The position numbers and the translations under genes are program-made. DNA of 64,000 bases from Hymenobacter pini (GTDB lineage Bacteria > Bacteroidota > Bacteroidia > Cytophagales > Hymenobacteraceae), in contig NZ_JAIZZH010000002.1 of the NCBI RefSeq assembly GCF_020421205.1, positions 620,001 through 684,000 of the forward strand, given 5' to 3'. Of the stretch, positions 8,262-16,594 are shown in pieces (positions within the stretch are counted from its first letter, which is position 1; each line of letters begins with the position of its first letter). Below the pieces are notes generated by a model that was not told the DNA's origin, searched no databases, and worked only from the letters and a program-made list of their open reading frames with translations.

Positions 8262-9596
8262 TTATCGGGTTAGGATGGTGCCTTGTTTAAGATGCCGGAA
8301 CGCCGGCCGGTCGTAGGCCAGCTCACCGGCCAGGTAGGTTTGCTGCACCACGCCGCGCAGCTCCCGGCCCAGGTACGGCGACACTTTGTGGCGGTGATGC
8401 AACAGCTCCTCCGTCACGGTAAACGAAGCCTCGGCATCCAGCACCAGCAAATCAGCGTCGTAGCCGGGGGCAATGCGGCCTTTGCGGTGTTGCTGCCCGG
8501 CCAGCCGGGCGGGATTGGTGCTGAGCCAGCGGGCCACGTCCGAGAGAGAAGCGCCGCGGGCCTGGGCGGCCGTCCAGAGTACGGGCAGGGCCAGCTGCAG
8601 GGAGGCAATGCCGCCCCAGGCCGTAGTGAAGTCGCCAGTGGTGAGCTGCTTAAGGTCGGGCGGCGCGGGCGAGTGGTCGGTGGCCACAAAGTTAATCAGG
8701 CCCGACTCCAGCGCCTGCCAGAGCTGGTCGTTGTTGGCCCGCTCCCGGATGGGCGGGGCGCACTTGTAGGCGGTTTCCCCGTCGGGAATATCCTCGGCGC
8801 TGAAAAACAGGTAATGCTGTCCCGTTTCAACGGTTAGCGGCAGGCCCTGGGCTTTAGCGGCGGCAATGGCCGGCAGAGAATTGGCCGACGACAAGTGCAC
8901 GATATGTACCGGGCAGCCCGTTTCGGCGCACAGCCGAATCATGAGGGCCACGGCCTCATCTTCCCAGTTCTTGGGGCGCGAAGCGAGGTAGTTCTGGTAG
9001 GATTGCCGGTCGCCCTGCTTCCAGGCGTCATCGTCCTGGCTCAGCTCGCAATGTACCAGCAAGGGCAGGCGGTGCCGGGCCAGCAGGGGCATTACCTGGC
9101 GCAGGTCGGCTTCGGTAGCGTTGGGAAAATCATCGATACCGGAGTGCGTGAGAAAGGCTTTGAACCCCAGCACGCCCGCTTCGATGAGAGCCTGCACCTC
9201 GGCCGCATTGCCCGGCACAATACCGCCCCAGAAGCCGCAATTCACGTGCATCTGCCCACGGGCTGCCGCCAGCTTCTGCTCCAGGTTTGCCACCGAGGTA
9301 GTTACCGGAGCCGAGTTCAGGGGCATGTCCACCAGCGTGGTAAGGCCGCCGGCCAGCGCGGACCGGGTGGCTGTGTCGAAGCCCTCCCACTCGGTGCGGC
9401 CGGGCTCGTTTATGTGCACGTGCGGATCGACGAGCCCGGGCAGGATGGCGTGGCGGCCTACGTCGTGCACTGGTACAGATACCACAGCATCCGCGGGCAG
9501 CACCTCGGCAATCAGCCCATTACGCACTACCACATAGCCCGGCGCTTCGCCGGACGGTGTTATTATTTTTTCACTTTTTAATACGTATTCGGCCAT
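8262..9596 (-). CDS. allB: Allantoinase
   Basis: A protein of 444 residues, cyclic amidohydrolase superfamily. Ligands of the binuclear metal centre are visible: His59 and His61 in DPHVHINEPG, the carboxylated Lys in GFKAFLTHSG, His in LLVHCELS and HIVHLSS, and Asp in FVATDHSPAP. It opens the ring of S-allantoin to allantoate. The ATG at 9596 was chosen because it begins the family's usual N-terminus; an in-frame ATG 8 codons upstream (9620) is possible. It is first in an allB-allC operon and divergent from puuD across about 200 bases. Confidence 0.94.
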   Translation of the reverse strand: MAEYVLKSEKIITPSGEAPGYVVVRNGLIAEVLPADAVVSVPVHDVGRHAILPGLVDPHVHINEPGRTEWEGFDTATRSALAGGLTTLVDMPLNSAPVTTSVANLEQKLAAARGQMHVNCGFWGGIVPGNAAEVQALIEAGVLGFKAFLTHSGIDDFPNATEADLRQVMPLLARHRLPLLVHCELSQDDDAWKQGDRQSYQNYLASRPKNWEDEAVALMIRLCAETGCPVHIVHLSSANSLPAIAAAKAQGLPLTVETGQHYLFFSAEDIPDGETAYKCAPPIRERANNDQLWQALESGLINFVATDHSPAPPDLKQLTTGDFTTAWGGIASLQLALPVLWTAAQARGASLSDVARWLSTNPARLAGQQHRKGRIAPGYDADLLVLDAEASFTVTEELLHHRHKVSPYLGRELRGVVQQTYLAGELAYDRPAFRHLKQGTILTR

Positions 9597-9801
9597 GAAT
9601 TTTATCAAACAGACATCCAAAATGATAATATTTCAATTAACAAGCGGTATTCTAGCAAACTTTTCAACTCTCATTTTATCCTCTTTGGAGGTTTGTTTCT
9701 TAAGTGTGAAGGGTAGTAGGCTCATTCTCTGCTAGCTAACCAGCGGCAGCAGATGCGGCCACAGCTACTAGCCCGACCACACAGCAAGTGCTTTTTTACC
9801 G
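9597..9801. promoter_or_regulatory. Divergent control region between allB and puuD
   Basis: An A+T-rich stretch of about 200 bases separating the two arms of the urate cluster. It must hold both promoters. On the minus strand a TTATCATTTTG at about 9630-9641 resembles, with one extra base, the Bacteroidota -7 box. No clear operator for a urate-responsive regulator is visible, and no regulator gene is adjacent. Confidence 0.4.
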
Positions 9802-11205
9802 ATGACGCAGTTTTTACTTCTGGGAATGGTAGCGGCCGTGGTGGGGTTGCTGGTAGCGGGCAGTTGGGTGCTGCACCGGGTGGCGCGCACGCACCGGGGC
9901 GGCGAGTTGGGCACGCAGGGCTTTACTATGCAAGGGTTTGCTTACGCCCTCACGGTGTTGGCTGTGGTATTTGTGCTGGCGGTGGGCTACCAGTTTGCGC
10001 AGGGCACGGCCTGGGAAGGGCACCTGATGGAGTGGCTCAATATTGTGGTGCGCCTGATGCACATCACCTTCGGCATTGCCTGGATTGGGGCCTCCTTCTA
10101 CTTCGTGTTCCTGGAAAATGCCCTGAACCGCACCGATAACGTGCGCGAGGAGCTGGCCGGTAACCTCTGGGCCGTGCACGGCGGGGGCTTTTACTACCTT
10201 GAAAAGTATAAGCTGGCCCCCAAGGAAATACCCAAAGCCCTGCACTGGTTTAAGTATGAGGCCTATTTTACCTGGCTTACGGGTATGAGCCTGCTGTTTG
10301 TGGTGTACTACTTCAACGCCGGCAGCATGCTCATCGACCCCAAGGTGCTGGATCTGGGCCCGCTGACGGGTGTGGCTATCGGGTTGGGCTCGTTTGCCGT
10401 GGCCTGGCTGCTCTACCACATGCTGTGCCGTACCCCGCTGGTAAAAAACAACCTGGCTATGGCGGTGCTGGGCGTGCTGATTTGCACGGCCTTCGCCTGG
10501 TTTTACTGCCAGGTGTTCAGCGCCCGGGCGGCCTACATTCACTTCGGGGCCATGCTGGGCACGCTGATGGTAGGCAACGTGTACTTCATCATCATTCCGG
10601 CTCAGAAAGCTATGGTGAAAGCCGCCACCGAAGGGTTGCCGCTGGACCCCGAGCTGGGCAAGCACGCCGGGCTCCGGTCGTTGCACAACAACTACTTCAC
10701 GCTGCCGGTGCTGTTTGTGATGGTGAGCAACCATTTCCCCAGCACCTTCGGGCACAGTTACCCCTGGGCGGTACTGGCGGCTATTGCCCTGGGCACGGCC
10801 GGCGTGAAACACTGGCTGAACCTGCGCGAAAAACACCAGGCTACCGGGCTGGTATTACCGCTGGCGGCCGGGCTGCTGCTGGCCGTGGCCTTCGTTACGG
10901 CTCCCCGCACGGAGGCTACCAGCGCCGCTGCGTGCACGCCCAACGTGACGATGGCGCAGGTGCAGGCCGTGGTACAGCAGCGCTGCGTAGGGTGCCACTC
11001 GGCTACGCCCACCGATGAAGTGTTCAAAACTGCCCCCAACGGTGCGGTATATGACACACCCGAGGACATCATCCGCCTCAAGGATAAGATTATGCAGCGC
11101 GTGGTCATCACCAAAACGATGCCCCAGAACAACAAAACCCAAATGACTCAGGAGGAGCGGGACTTAATCCGCTGCTGGATTGAGCAAGGGGCGCTGAACA
11201 AGTAA
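9802..11205 (+). CDS. puuD: Membrane-bound urate hydroxylase PuuD with C-terminal cytochrome c domain
   Basis: A protein of 467 residues. The first 370 or so hold about eight to nine transmembrane helices with conserved His in MHITFGIAWIGASF, the pattern of the PuuD family of integral-membrane urate oxidases. The C-terminal 90 residues form a periplasmic cytochrome c domain with the haem motif C395-VG-C398-H399 and a candidate Met ligand in VITKTMPQN. Such enzymes oxidise urate to 5-hydroxyisourate and pass electrons to the respiratory chain through the haem, making no hydrogen peroxide, unlike soluble uricase. The product feeds UraH encoded on the opposite strand. Family assignment rests on helix pattern plus CxxCH plus gene context. 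Confidence 0.92.
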   Translation: MTQFLLLGMVAAVVGLLVAGSWVLHRVARTHRGGELGTQGFTMQGFAYALTVLAVVFVLAVGYQFAQGTAWEGHLMEWLNIVVRLMHITFGIAWIGASFYFVFLENALNRTDNVREELAGNLWAVHGGGFYYLEKYKLAPKEIPKALHWFKYEAYFTWLTGMSLLFVVYYFNAGSMLIDPKVLDLGPLTGVAIGLGSFAVAWLLYHMLCRTPLVKNNLAMAVLGVLICTAFAWFYCQVFSARAAYIHFGAMLGTLMVGNVYFIIIPAQKAMVKAATEGLPLDPELGKHAGLRSLHNNYFTLPVLFVMVSNHFPSTFGHSYPWAVLAAIALGTAGVKHWLNLREKHQATGLVLPLAAGLLLAVAFVTAPRTEATSAAACTPNVTMAQVQAVVQQRCVGCHSATPTDEVFKTAPNGAVYDTPEDIIRLKDKIMQRVVITKTMPQNNKTQMTQEERDLIRCWIEQGALNK

Positions 11206-11236
11206 TAGAGGCTACTGAGGCCACTTTAAATATAGA

Positions 11237-11423
11237 ACGTCATTCCGAGCATGTGGCGTATCAAGCCAGTGTCCGAGGAATCTCGCGTGCTGACGTTGGG
11301 ATAGTTATTCAACGAAGCGGTAGAGATGCTTCGACTTCGCTCAGCATGACGGATAGTTTGGCAACGTCAACACGCGAGATTCCTCGGACACTGGCTTGAT
11401 ACGCCACATGCTCGGAATGACGT
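11237..11423. repeat. Palindromic element R3 (family A), 62-base arms with matched 23-base insert
   Basis: The arms 11237-11298 and 11362-11423 are reverse complements with a single mismatch. Relative to R1 the 5-base GAAGT is replaced by a 23-base segment (11251-11273), and the exact complement of that segment (11387-11409) sits in the other arm. The loop (about 11316-11352) matches the R2 loop. It lies just downstream of puuD and may terminate it. Confidence 0.95.
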
Positions 11424-11653
11424 GCTGCTATCATCGTCAATGTATTCCCCTCACCTGCGGCCCTGCACTTGCGTGTGGGGTCGCAGCATTTTCAGGCAGT
11501 AAGCAAAGAAATATAGTAAACCGGGCAACGCTTTCCAGGGGGATAACATCTGCCTGTATATCGGCCGATTTTACGAACCCTGCGGCCTAATACATTCCCC
11601 TACTAACCCAGCAAAACCCAACGTTTTCCAGGAAACGAAAAAATAATTTACCC
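11424..11653. other. Gene-free stretch
   Basis: No credible coding sequence was seen. A near-palindrome CGTTTTCCAGGAAACG lies at 11622-11637, about 20 bases upstream of the repeated operator of the TonB receptor gene. A short open frame here starts inside R3 and has no family features. Confidence 0.5.
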
Positions 11654-11690
11654 AGTACCTTGCGTTGCATAGTACCTTTAACTACCTTTG
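11654..11690 (+). promoter_or_regulatory. Promoter with direct-repeat operator upstream of the TonB receptor gene
   Basis: AGTACCTT occurs at 11654-11661 and again at 11671-11678 (17-base period), with a related ACTACCTT at 11681-11688. The third copy forms a perfect Bacteroidota -7 box TACCTTTG (11683-11690), and a TTG at 11660-11662 lies exactly 20 bases upstream as the -33 element. The same arrangement recurs at 14917-14953. Overlap of repeats and core promoter suggests a repressor site. Confidence 0.7.
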
Positions 11691-11982
11691 AAACGTTGAT
11701 TAGATACACTTTCTGCCGGGCCCCTCACTAACGGGAGCCGCCCGGCAGAATCCCGGACACCACCACGCGCCAATCGGGCCGGGTGAGCGGAGCCCCAGCC
11801 AGAAACCTGTGTTTCTCCCTGCTGCTCTGTTGTGTTCCGGCGCTTCGGTACCGGCTGCCCGTGCAGTTTGTGCCCCTGCTTTTCACGTTCGAATTTCTGG
11901 CAACCATGCTTCTCCCGGCGGAACCGCGGCCCCGGGACCCGGCCTCTCCTTGCCCGAATTTTTCTCCAACACCTCCCTTCCT
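11691..11982 (+). promoter_or_regulatory. Long 5' leader of the TonB receptor gene
   Basis: About 290 bases lie between the predicted promoter and the ATG. A 9-base-pair hairpin (CTGCCGGGC 11713-11721 with GCCCGGCAG 11740-11748) sits near the 5' end. No known riboswitch was recognised. An open frame running in from 11809 is an artificial upstream extension of the receptor. Confidence 0.45.
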
Positions 11983-14445
11983 ATGAACGCCTCTTCCACT
12001 TCCGGCCGGGCCCTGCGGGGCCTGGGGTTCCTTGCTATGCTCTTTCCGCTGGCCGCCGCAGCTCAGCAGCAACCCGCCGGCGCCGTCCGCGGCACCCTGC
12101 TCGACCAAGCCAACGGTCAGCCTCTCCCCTTTTCTAACGTAGTAGTGCTGCGGGCCCAGGATTCCAGCTTCGTGGCCGGGGCCGAAACCCTGGAAAACGG
12201 CACGTTTGTGCTGGAGCACCTGGGGCTGGGCAACTACCTCCTGAAGGCTTCCTCCGTTGGCTACCAGGGCCTGCGCCGGTCGGTGCAGCTTACTGCCGCC
12301 AACCCTACTCTGCAGCTGGGCGCGCTGAAGCTCGCGCCCACGGCCCAGCAGTTGAAGGGCGTGACGGTAACCGGGGAGCGGGCCGCCGTGCAGGAAAGCC
12401 TCGATAAGAAGGTAATTAACGTGGAAAAGGACCTGAGCAGCGTGGGCGGTACGGCCGTAAACGTGCTCCAGAACGTGCCCTCCGTAACGGTGGCCCCCGA
12501 TGGCACCGTGAGCATGCGGGGCTCCTCCAACATCACCATTCTCATTGATGGCAAGCCCAGCAACTCGGCCAACAGCGGCGCGGGTGGCAACCGCCTGGAG
12601 CAGATTCCGGCCAGCGCCATTGAGCGGGTGGAAGTGGTAACCAACCCCTCGGCCCGCTACGATGCGGCCGGGGCCGGCGGGGTGCTGAATATCATCCTAA
12701 AAAAGCAGAAAAAAGACGGCTGGAACGGCCAGACCACCCTCAACGTGGGTACTCAGGACAAGTATAACGGTAGCCTGAGCCTGAACCGCCGCGCCGGCAA
12801 AATCAACCTGTTTGGCTCCCTGGACCTGCGCGACGACCGGTACCGCAGCCGCTCCTGGCTGGACCAGTACACCACCCTCGAAAACCAGGAGCTGCGCACG
12901 TATCAGCAGGGCTCCAACATCCGGCACAACCAGAACTACAGCGGCCGTCTGGGCTTCGATTATACCCTGCCGGCTAACCAGACCATCACCTTCACGGTGG
13001 AGCCCAACATGAACCGGGGGCTGAACACCGGCACCCAGCTGGCTACGCTCAGCGGGGCCACCAATGCCCGCATCGGTAGCACCTTTGGCGTAACCGAAAA
13101 CGTGGACAACGTGGATGGCTCGGTGGACTACCGCCACACCTGGGATGCCCACAAGGGCCGGGAGCTGACCGGTAACGTGAACTATACTTACCTGAACGCC
13201 GACGTGGTGGTGGGCCAGCGCAATACCGAAGGCACCGCCGACCTGCGCGAGTGGAAGCAGGACCTGGACGTGAGCCTGCACGCCGTGGGCGGCCAGGTAG
13301 ATTACGTGCACCCGCTGGGCGACAAGGCCCGATTGGAAGCCGGCGCGAAAACCCAGTACCAGGCCAACCAGGGCACCGACGACTTCCTGCGTCAGCAGCT
13401 GGATGGCCCCGGCTTCGACCGGCTGGCGGACCGCTCCTACCAGTACACCTTCCGCGACTTTGTGCAGGCTGGCTACACTACCTACCAGCAGGAATTTGGC
13501 AAGTGGCGCGCCCAGGCTGGTTTGCGGGCCGAATACACCCGCACCCACGGCGAGGTGCTAAACGGCCAGGGGCCTTTCCGGCTGAGCTACCTCAACCTGT
13601 TCCCCTCAGCCACCGTGGAGCGCACCCTGCCCACCGCCGACCAGCGCGTGAAACTCAGCTACTCGCGTCGCCTCAACCGCCCCGGCTTTATGCAGCTGCT
13701 GGCCTTCCCGCTCTATCAGGACCAGCGTAGCTACCGCATCGGTAACCCCGCCCTGCGCCCCGAGTATATCAATGCTTTCGAGCTGGGCCACCAGATTACC
13801 ATGGGCCAGGCTTCGCTGACCTCCACCCTGTTCTACCGCCACACTGACAACGCCATTCAGCGCCTGGTGCGCGTGGATACTACGGCCACCCGCCTGTATG
13901 GAGCCGGGGCGGTAATTACGGCCCAGTACGCGGCCAACTTCGGGCAGGCTACCAGCTACGGGGCCGAGGTTTCGCTGAACCAGCCGTTGGCCAAATGGTG
14001 GCGTGTAACGGCCAGCGGCTCCCTGTTCCAGAACATTGTGACGGCCGCCACGGGCAACGAGGCCAACCGCCGGGTAGTATCAGGTACAGCCCGTCTGATG
14101 AACTCCTTCACCCCCACGCCCAAGCTGGACATTCAGCTGACGGGCAACTACCGCGCCGCCGCCGTTACGGCCCAGGGCCGGGTGCTGCCGGTGGGCTCCG
14201 TGGATGTGGCCCTGCGCCAGCGCCTGTTCAACGACCGGGCGGCCCTTACCCTGCGGGTGTCCGATGTGCTGAACACCCAGCGCAACCGCTCCCTCTCGGC
14301 CACCGACAACTTCCGGGCGGAGAACTACAACAAATGGGAGTCGCGGGTAGGGTACCTGGGCTTTAGCTGGTACATGGGTTCCAACAAGCCGCCCAAACGC
14401 ATTGAGAACCAACCGCAGGGTGGCGGCGGTGGCTTTGGTGGCTAG
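11983..14445 (+). CDS. TonB-dependent receptor, outer-membrane beta-barrel family
   Basis: A protein of 820 residues from the ATG at 11983, which begins a proper signal peptide (hydrophobic core LGFLAMLFPLAAAAQ). Next come a carboxypeptidase-regulatory-like domain (about 33-115), a plug domain (VNVLQNVPSVTVAPDG, then IERVEVVTNPSARYDAAG) and a long beta-barrel with the OMP_b-brl_3 type C-terminal half. An in-frame start at 11809 would add 58 residues without a signal peptide, so it was rejected. The receptor probably imports an unknown nutrient or peptide with TonB/ExbBD energy. No SusD partner is present. The promoter motif is shared with the gene at 15172. Confidence 0.93.
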   Translation: MNASSTSGRALRGLGFLAMLFPLAAAAQQQPAGAVRGTLLDQANGQPLPFSNVVVLRAQDSSFVAGAETLENGTFVLEHLGLGNYLLKASSVGYQGLRRSVQLTAANPTLQLGALKLAPTAQQLKGVTVTGERAAVQESLDKKVINVEKDLSSVGGTAVNVLQNVPSVTVAPDGTVSMRGSSNITILIDGKPSNSANSGAGGNRLEQIPASAIERVEVVTNPSARYDAAGAGGVLNIILKKQKKDGWNGQTTLNVGTQDKYNGSLSLNRRAGKINLFGSLDLRDDRYRSRSWLDQYTTLENQELRTYQQGSNIRHNQNYSGRLGFDYTLPANQTITFTVEPNMNRGLNTGTQLATLSGATNARIGSTFGVTENVDNVDGSVDYRHTWDAHKGRELTGNVNYTYLNADVVVGQRNTEGTADLREWKQDLDVSLHAVGGQVDYVHPLGDKARLEAGAKTQYQANQGTDDFLRQQLDGPGFDRLADRSYQYTFRDFVQAGYTTYQQEFGKWRAQAGLRAEYTRTHGEVLNGQGPFRLSYLNLFPSATVERTLPTADQRVKLSYSRRLNRPGFMQLLAFPLYQDQRSYRIGNPALRPEYINAFELGHQITMGQASLTSTLFYRHTDNAIQRLVRVDTTATRLYGAGAVITAQYAANFGQATSYGAEVSLNQPLAKWWRVTASGSLFQNIVTAATGNEANRRVVSGTARLMNSFTPTPKLDIQLTGNYRAAAVTAQGRVLPVGSVDVALRQRLFNDRAALTLRVSDVLNTQRNRSLSATDNFRAENYNKWESRVGYLGFSWYMGSNKPPKRIENQPQGGGGGFGG

Positions 14446-14473
14446 AACGTGCTGCACCTGGCCACCAATTTCG

Positions 14474-14516
14474 GACCTCACGCTTCTGGCCCGAGCCAGG
14501 GCGTGGGGTCTTTTTT
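14474..14516 (+). terminator. Rho-independent terminator of the TonB receptor gene
   Basis: GACCTCACGC (14474-14483) pairs with GCGTGGGGTC (14501-14510), with an inner CTGGC/GCCAG pair, followed by TTTTTT. Confidence 0.85.
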
Positions 14517-14561
14517 GTTAGAGCATGACGTCTCTACTACGTTGATGGGTACATATAGACC

Positions 14562-14732
14562 GTCATGCAGAGCATTCTGCGGATGGAGCAGAGACGAAGC
14601 ACCTTGCGTGCTGACATTATGAATCAGGCGGTAGTCATGCTGAGCTTGCCGAAGCATCTCAACTGTTTCGTTCTCTCAACTGAGTTAGTCAGAGGTAGAG
14701 ATGCTTCGGCAAGCTCAGCATGACGGTCTAAA
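14562..14732. repeat. Inverted repeat R4 (family B) with half-element
   Basis: GTCATGCTGAGC... at 14634-14660 is the exact reverse complement of 14698-14724 (27 bases, 37-base loop). Just upstream (14568-14614) is a single arm of a related element (CGTCATGCAGAGC, ending CTTGCGTGCTGAC). The family B arm is also found as the loop of R2 and R3, so the families nest. Confidence 0.92.
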
Positions 14733-14916
14733 AAGCCTCTCTACCTCTAGCAGATTCATTTTCAATATTTTTTATTCCTCTCAGGCATCCCTTAAGAGCT
14801 ATATAGCATCTATCCTATCAGAAGCGGCTGACAAGCCAATCTGTGCTGAGCACTGGTATTGATTACCTCCTCCCATACTTCTAGGTGAATGATTTAAACC
14901 TGAAATATATTTACAC

Positions 14917-14953
14917 AGTACCTTGCTTTACATAGTACCTTTTATTATCTTCA
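14917..14953 (+). promoter_or_regulatory. Second copy of the direct-repeat promoter/operator
   Basis: AGTACCTT at 14917-14924 and 14934-14941 has the same 17-base period as at 11654. A TTG at 14923-14925 is followed after 20 bases by TATCTTCA (14946-14953), a weaker -7 box. The spacer between the repeats is also similar (GCTTTACAT against GCGTTGCAT). Confidence 0.65.
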
Positions 14954-15171
14954 TTCTGTACTTCAGCACCGGCTCAACAACGCACTGCTAGCCGAAGCTG
15001 CCCGGCCTCGAGCCGGGACATTGCCCCACCTGGCGCCCGGCCTGGCCGCCCGCCTCTTGGGCTCGACAACACCACTTCTTGCCCTGACTTTCCTTGCCTT
15101 TCCCGAGAACGGAGCCGCGGCCGTTCCGGCAGCCTGAAAGTCACCGCCCCTACTTTCTTCTGTCTACTGCC
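14954..15171 (+). promoter_or_regulatory. Long 5' leader of the small regulatory-domain gene
   Basis: About 210 bases between promoter and ATG, with a small hairpin (CCCGGC 15001-15006 with GCCGGG 15012-15017), like the leader of the TonB receptor gene. Open frames in it lack family features; the in-frame extension to 15094 has no signal peptide. Confidence 0.4.
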
Positions 15172-15639
15172 ATGAAAACCTCCTTTGCTTCCGCCGCCCT
15201 GCTGGGCATTTCCCTCCTCGCCACTGCCGCCGCTCAGCCCACCCTGGCCGCCGGACCTACCGCCGCTACAGGCACCGTATCGGGCCGCCTGTACGATGGC
15301 CAAACTCAGGAGCCCATTCCGCACTCCTATGTGGTGGTGCTGCGGGCTTCGGATGGGCGCTTCGTAAAATCGGTTGAAACGGATGCCAGCGGCCATTTCC
15401 GGGCTACCGGGCTGCCCCTGGGCCGCTACGTGGTGCACACCACGGTGCTGGGCTACCACGCCATTCGGCCGGCCGTGGCGCTGCACTCGGGCAAAACCCA
15501 ACACGCGCTGGGTACCGTGGTGATGGTACCGCTGAACATGCCCTTGGTAGCCCGCGCCGACAAGCAAGCCTGGGCCAAACGCACCACGCCAGTAGCCGCT
15601 GTGGAGTCCCGCCGTCCCGTGTTGCGCACCCGCTCCTAG
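15172..15639 (+). CDS. Secreted stand-alone carboxypeptidase-regulatory-like domain protein
   Basis: A protein of 155 residues with a signal peptide (MKTSFASAALLGISLLATAAA) and one carboxypeptidase-regulatory-like beta-sandwich: GTVSGRLYDGQTQEPIPHSY, then GHFRATGLPLGRYVVHTTVLGYH. This matches the N-terminal domain of TonB receptors, such as the one encoded 700 bases upstream, but no plug or barrel follows. The C-terminus is short and basic. It shares the promoter/operator and the long-leader arrangement with the upstream receptor, so it is probably co-regulated. It could bind the same partner as the receptor, or be a relic of a duplicated receptor whose barrel was lost. Function unknown. Confidence 0.8.
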   Translation: MKTSFASAALLGISLLATAAAQPTLAAGPTAATGTVSGRLYDGQTQEPIPHSYVVVLRASDGRFVKSVETDASGHFRATGLPLGRYVVHTTVLGYHAIRPAVALHSGKTQHALGTVVMVPLNMPLVARADKQAWAKRTTPVAAVESRRPVLRTRS

Positions 15640-15654
15640 CGTTTCCTATCCCCG

Positions 15655-15710
15655 CTAACAAGTACGGCCCGGACGTTTCTACCTGAAAGCGTCCGGGCCG
15701 TACTTGTTAG
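15655..15710 (+). terminator. Strong terminator hairpin, 21-base perfect arms
   Basis: CTAACAAGTACGGCCCGGACG (first arm starts at 15655) and its exact complement (15690-15710) surround a 14-base loop. It ends the preceding gene, which stops at 15639. The final TTGTT is a poor T-tract. Confidence 0.8.
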
Positions 15711-15746
15711 CCATTGGCTGGTTCCTACATCCGCGGTGGGCGTGCG

Positions 15747-15754
15747 TATCTTCG
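15747..15754 (+). promoter_or_regulatory. -7 box TATCTTCG upstream of the DUF2459 gene
   Basis: TATCTTCG lies about 20 bases upstream of the ATG at 15775 and inside the longer GTG-started frame. It supports 15775 as the start. No well-placed -33 TTG was seen. Confidence 0.45.
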
Positions 15755-15774
15755 CAGCAATTCGGAAATTGAGT

Positions 15775-16425
15775 ATGAATGTTATGGTTGCTTTTGTGCT
15801 GTTGCTGATGACGGGAACATTGGTACCCCGCAACCGCCATTTCCGGCAAACGCCCGGCGGCGTGCAGATTTACGTGGTATCCAACGGCTTTCATACCGAT
15901 GTGGTGCTGCCGATGCAGGAACCGCAAACCGGTCACAACTGGCTGCAGGCGCTTCATCAGCCAGCCCTTACGGCGCGGTTTGGGCGCTACCGGTACGCCG
16001 CGTTTGGCTGGGGCAATGAGGGCTTTTACCTGGGTTCCATGAATGGGCGCTTCCCGGGTCCCAAAGCCATTGCCGGGGCCGTTTTTCCTTCGAAAACCCT
16101 GATGCACGTGGATTTTTACCGTGCCGCCCCCGACTCGGGCCGCCACGTGGTGCCCCTGCGCATTTCTGCCGAGCAGTACCGCCGCCTCACCGCCTACGTG
16201 CAGCAGGGCTTCCGGACCGACAGCCTGGGCCAGCCGCAGCTGCGGCAGCCGACGGGCTACTCGCCGGAAGACTTTTTCTTTCTGGGAACCGGCCGCTACC
16301 ACGCCCTGCGCACCTGCAACGACTGGACCAACCGGGGCCTGCACCGGGCCGGGCTGCGCGCGGCTCTCAAGGCTCCGCTGGCGGCTCCGGTGTTGTACCA
16401 GGTGCGGCGGGCTTTCACACGTTAG
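15775..16425 (+). CDS. DUF2459 / TIGR02117 family protein
   Basis: A protein of 216 residues from the ATG at 15775. It starts with a hydrophobic anchor (MNVMVAFVLLLMTGTLVP) followed by the family's IYVVSNGFHTDVVLPM segment, a YAAFGWGNEGFYL block, an LMHVDFYRA block and a conserved Cys-Asn segment near the end (LRTCNDWTNRGLHRAG). His and Cys in these blocks look like a catalytic set of a papain-like fold, but no reaction is established for the family. A GTG 13 codons upstream (15736) is also in frame; the likely -7 box between the two starts argues for the ATG. The protein is probably periplasmic and membrane-anchored. Confidence 0.82.
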   Translation: MNVMVAFVLLLMTGTLVPRNRHFRQTPGGVQIYVVSNGFHTDVVLPMQEPQTGHNWLQALHQPALTARFGRYRYAAFGWGNEGFYLGSMNGRFPGPKAIAGAVFPSKTLMHVDFYRAAPDSGRHVVPLRISAEQYRRLTAYVQQGFRTDSLGQPQLRQPTGYSPEDFFFLGTGRYHALRTCNDWTNRGLHRAGLRAALKAPLAAPVLYQVRRAFTR

Positions 16426-16594
16426 AGACGAAGCTGTTATTATAGCCGCAACCCTATTTATAATATCCTAACACAAACTTGTAGGCGTTTAATAAAATAG
16501 AGCTGCGCCCCGCCAAATTGCTATTCAGGCGCAACCCTGCCCTGGGTAATTACTGTATTATTTCCACCGCTCTATCCGTCTAACAAGTGAAAAC

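Noticed and set aside
9814..10836. 340-codon minus-strand open frame
   Set aside because: Antisense to puuD; His/Gln-rich composition typical of reverse-strand shadow in high-GC DNA.
11396..11590. 64-codon plus-strand frame after R3
   Set aside because: Starts inside a repeat, no family features, low support.
11809..11982. 58-codon extension of the TonB receptor
   Set aside because: It precedes the signal peptide and lies in the predicted leader; the ATG at 11983 is right.
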